Of a DNA stretch of 64,000 nucleotides, positions 61,146 through 64,000 are shown one piece after another. The notes below the pieces were generated by a model. That model was not told the origin of the DNA. It worked only from the letters and a program-made list of their open reading frames with translations, and made no database searches. Position 1 is the first letter of the stretch; each line of letters starts with the position of its first letter. This stretch comes from Reticulitermes lucifugus (lineage: Eukaryota; Arthropoda; Insecta; Blattodea; Rhinotermitidae), in contig JAKCWW010000109.1 of assembly GCA_026260175.1 (NCBI GenBank), positions 10,837-74,836 on the forward strand, read 5' to 3'. A program made the translations under genes and the position numbers.

Positions 61146-63157
61146 CCTGGTTAATTTTCGTTGTTAAAGTGTTAATATCTCTAAATATCCATGAAATATA
61201 TAGGGATGGAGACAGAAGCAGTCACGAATTGTTACCAGCATTGCTGTTAGTACGTGGTGTAATTTTATTAACTTGTATCCTTAACGTACCCCTCTCCGGA
61301 ATAGGCTCCCTGGCTCTGGACATGAGATGGACTTCCGTCGACTCGTGGTACAGCGTCGTAATGTGCGCAGTGCACTTGATGACAAGCTGTCCATTGCTGA
61401 AGTGCATCGGGAACAGTGTCGTAGAAAGGGAAAGGAAGCTAAGCTGCTGAGTATCTGGCATTATTCTGTATTGACGAATCTCAGGCACACCCACCTGAAA
61501 CAGAACGGAAATTGAAACATTTGAAACAAGCTTCAGCAAAACGTAACATATTGTACTGAGCTTTCACATATCTTTAATTAAAATTCTGGGAGACAATAGA
61601 ATTTCGCACACGTCATAGCATTAAACAACAGTTGAGAATTCTAAACAGTTTCCTTCACACGTAAGCGAGATAACGTAATGTTTTTTTCTGGGGGAATTAC
61701 ATTTTAACCGCTTTAAAATTTGTATATTACGGAGAACAGTGACGGACATTAAGGCCTAACCAGTATTCCGAACATGTGTAGTATGTGTTATAGCACTGCG
61801 TTATAAGAGTAACAGGTTCAGAATATTTTAAAAGAATTTAGGCAAACCATAAATACGTTTTAGCCACTCTGCTGCATACTTCCGACTGTTAGAAACAACT
61901 TACTATCTATTATGGAAACGGTTGATGAGGATACTGTTCTGTGCATGTAAATGAAACAACGAGTAAACCAAACTTGAGTAACTTGAATCTCTTCCCAAAG
62001 ACCGTATTTCAAATCGGCACTTTGTTTGCTTAGGAGGTGAACCTGATTACAACATTAAAACTTGGCTCTCCCGTATACAGCACACACACTATCGCATGCT
62101 ACCACCATTTGTTACAGTTCTGTATTTGACTAAACCACCTTTGATGAAATATAGTGCGTTACTTCAACAACTGTATATGGAGTAGACGTTGTAATAATAC
62201 GTGATTTACGAGTGTGCTTTTTTCAAATAAATAATTTAAAATTAATCAATCTGCGATGAAAATTTTGTGTTTAACAGTATTCGTACTTTTATGTTCTTTG
62301 TGTAAAACTAATTAGGAACGATATCTACTTCCTCTTTTTTTTGGTGTAAGTTGTTTGATTAAAATATTTGAAATGTAGGTGTCGATAAAAAAGGAGTGAT
62401 GACACTATTGGATCCATGTTCAGAATAAAGTCAGATAGCTTTTTGTTGGTCTTTTATTAAATTGGGTAAATTATATCTGAAAAATAATCCCTTGTAGTGA
62501 TAGCGCGATGCATCTGAACATATGCAAGACGATTAACAAGAACACGCTGTATGATTCTTTATTTCTGTTGCGATTTGGTCAACTTCCAGGCACACAGAAG
62601 ACATAAGGGCCCTTCGAAGTGAAAGGGCATTCCTTTATGTTGTATGTGAGAGACAGAGAGAGAGAGAGAGCGACACGTAACTTAGACTGTCTGGTATATG
62701 TATTTTGTATTACAGTCATTGAACAGTGACTTAATACTGTGTCAGACGTGCTTTTCAAGTACACTAAATTTGCTTTAGAACGTGGATAATCTCAGTTTAA
62801 GGTACATGAAGAAGCCGAGAATTATTTACGTACATGTTACAGCAGATGAGTAAATTGACTGAGTATTAAATTAAGAAGGTCAGGTTCAACATTTCTATTT
62901 TAAGTATTGGTACGTCTCATTTTGTGCTGACAGGTAGACAGAAAGCGTAAATTAAAAGGTGAAAATGTATGTATTCATATATTAATCTCCACTGTTAGGC
63001 ATGTGAGTGTCTTTTATCTTATGTAGAACAGAAAGAGGCAAGGCGATTAACACTTAATATACATGCGTATAGTATTCGGATTTCAAAATATTTATGTTAA
63101 CATACACATTTTATGATACAACAGTAAAATTGTCCGTGTGCTTCATTATGCACCATG
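61146..63157. other. spacer without a recognised gene
   Basis: Opposed frames at 61169-61539 lie in a slightly GC-richer patch and have no recognisable domain. A GAGAGA microsatellite is at 62647-62671. Confidence 0.45.
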
Positions 63158-63437
63158 CTTTGAGCACGTATGGACGGTCTGGGGATCGAATCCCGGTGGG
63201 AGCGAGATTTTCCGCAGCCGTCCAGACAGGCCATTGGGCCCACACAGCCTCCTATACAATAGGTGCTGGGTCTCTTTCCCGGGGGTAAAGCGGCCGGGGC
63301 GTGAAGTTGACCACCTACCCTCATCTAATGTCAGGGTTAAAGAAAGAGCAGAGCTATACCTCCACTCCCTCTCTGGGCTTTCATGGCCCGTTCTAGGGAA
63401 ACTTTACCTTTACCTTTACCTTTACCTTTGAGCACGT
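63158..63437 (+). mobile_element. SINE family C, reference copy with exact 12 bp target-site duplication
   Basis: CTTTGAGCACGT flanks the insert at 63158-63169 and 63426-63437. It starts at the B box (GGGGATCGAATCCCGG), so it is 5'-truncated. Then come CCGTCCAGACAGGCCATTGG, CTGGGTCTCTTTCCCGGG, the core GGTAAAGCGGCCGGGGCGTG, CTCCACTCCCTCTCTGG and a tail of about four TTTACC units. The 97-codon plus frame (reading VKRPGREVDHLPSS) is the spurious peptide this repeat commonly produces in arthropod annotations. Intact duplications point to a recent insertion. Confidence 0.92.
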
Positions 63438-63464
63438 CTGGGGCGTGAAAATAGAAATAAACAA

Positions 63465-63660
63465 GCAATGAATCCCGGCAGTGGATGGAGATAAATGGTC
63501 AGCTACGCATACCGGTTGCTTTACACCCGGGGATTGAGCACTCGAAACGCATTTGTAGGAGAATGTCGGTGGGTCTCACAGTCTCGATTCTGTGTGAAGA
63601 GAATACCCAGCCCTGTAGGGTAAGTAGCCCTGGTCGTGAACCTCGGTATATCACTATATT
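63465..63660 (-). mobile_element. SINE family C, opposed copy
   Basis: On the minus strand: a GGTTCACGACCAGGGC B-box-like word (63628-63643), ACTGTGAGACCCACCGAC, CCCCGGGTGTAAAGCAACCG (core), then GACCATTTATCTCCATCCAC. It lies tail-to-tail with the copy at 63170-63425, forming an inverted pair about 40 bp apart. The 3' tail is missing. Confidence 0.75.
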
Positions 63661-63689
63661 GCCTAGTGTTATGTCAGTTGAGACGTTAT

Positions 63690-63985
63690 TAGTTACAGGT
63701 GCGGTAAGGGAGAGTGGCATGCAGGCCTTTGATGGGAGATCCTAAGGGAAAGAGACCACTTGGAAAACCTAGGAGTAGATGGTAGAATAATATTAAAATG
63801 TACCTCTCAATAAATATGATGAGGGACGTGGACTTTACTGATCTGGCTCAGGACAGGGACAAGTGGCGGGCTCTTTTGATCACGGTAAGGAAGTTTCTGT
63901 TTCCATAAAATGCTGGAAATTACTCGACTGGTTGTTTAACTATTAGCTTCTAAAGGAGGACTCTGCTCTGTGTAGTTAGTTATTA
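63690..63985 (+). mobile_element. LINE 3' fragment, lineage 1, second copy
   Basis: Translation gives GDPKGKRPLGKPRSRW, NNIKMYLS, then DVDFTDLAQDRDKWRALLIT and VRKFLFP before the stop near 63906. This is the same C-terminal segment as 2480-2631. The 3' untranslated part (AAATGCTGGAAATTACTCGA, then ACTATTAGCTTCTAAAG) matches 2632-2690. An in-frame TAG after RSRW shows it is inactive. It is strongly 5'-truncated and abuts the family C SINE. Confidence 0.85.
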
Positions 63986-64000
63986 CAAAAAGCACAGTAA

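Noticed and set aside
63138-63431. 97-codon plus frame resembling annotated arthropod hypothetical proteins
   Set aside because: It is the body and TTTACC tail of SINE C, ending in Leu-Tyr repeats; such annotations are repeat-derived.
1-64000. LTR elements, endogenous viruses, Polintons or toxin-gene relics
   Set aside because: I searched by eye for long direct repeats and for typical polymerase, capsid and envelope peptides and saw none; only non-LTR fragments are supported.

Overview
The window is non-coding, repeat-rich DNA from a large animal genome, most probably an insect of the cockroach/termite or a related polyneopteran group. The evidence is the absence of any bacterial-style gene layout, AT-rich spacer with only short chance open frames, abundant tRNA-derived SINEs, palindromic non-autonomous DNA elements and 5'-truncated LINE ends. 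The lineage guess comes from recognising conceptual translations of several of these repeats (frames reading RNIPED, VKRPGR or RTHNPSK) as common spurious peptides in arthropod annotations. It is inference, not proof. I find no host gene, exon, tRNA gene or rRNA that I can defend, so the window is either intergenic or deep inside a very long intron.

Interspersed repeats form a recognisable set. SINE family A (tRNA-Leu-like head) lies at the left edge and near 3.7, 29.5, 39.4 and 55.1 kb. SINE family B (14.1-14.6 kb) has a different body but the same 3' tail as A. SINE family C (TTTACC tail) lies near 1.3, 6.9, 9.2, 21.1, 46.1-46.6 and twice at 63.2-63.7 kb. SINE family D lies near 44.7 and 57.6 kb, and a relative sharing its head lies at 6.5 kb. 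Several copies keep exact target-site duplications of 10-13 bp. Two lineages of LINE 3' fragments are present: one near 2.1-2.7 kb and again at 63.7-64.0 kb, the other at 41.2-41.9 kb.

DNA transposon derivatives include about ten copies or half-copies of a palindromic element (termini resembling CTTCTGGGATATTAC, inner block near GACGTTTCGAA), one of them nested in a SINE at 46.2-46.4 kb. There are also two copies of a ~160 bp MITE (24.9 and 28.6 kb) and a 652 bp hAT-like non-autonomous element at 50.0-50.6 kb. Two further low-level repeat families of unknown class occur (47.0/52.4 kb; 28.1/55.8/61.1 kb).

Local structure not explained by those families: a 163-164 bp near-identical tandem triplication (58.9-59.4 kb), a 28 bp tandem array (54.2 kb), a 26 bp array carrying three evenly spaced CACGTG boxes just before a GC-richer stretch (35.8-36.4 kb), a cluster of GGTAAC/GTTACC palindromes (13.2 kb), a perfect 23 bp hairpin (47.0 kb), a 430 bp CTAC/CATA microsatellite (1.6-2.0 kb), and three dispersed copies of a small stem motif that partly resembles a hammerhead ribozyme core. 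Three N runs all fall inside high-copy repeats.

I did not find a convincing new biological system. The strongest observations are the 3' tail shared by two otherwise unrelated SINE families, the palindromic element family with its dated nesting event, and the CACGTG array.
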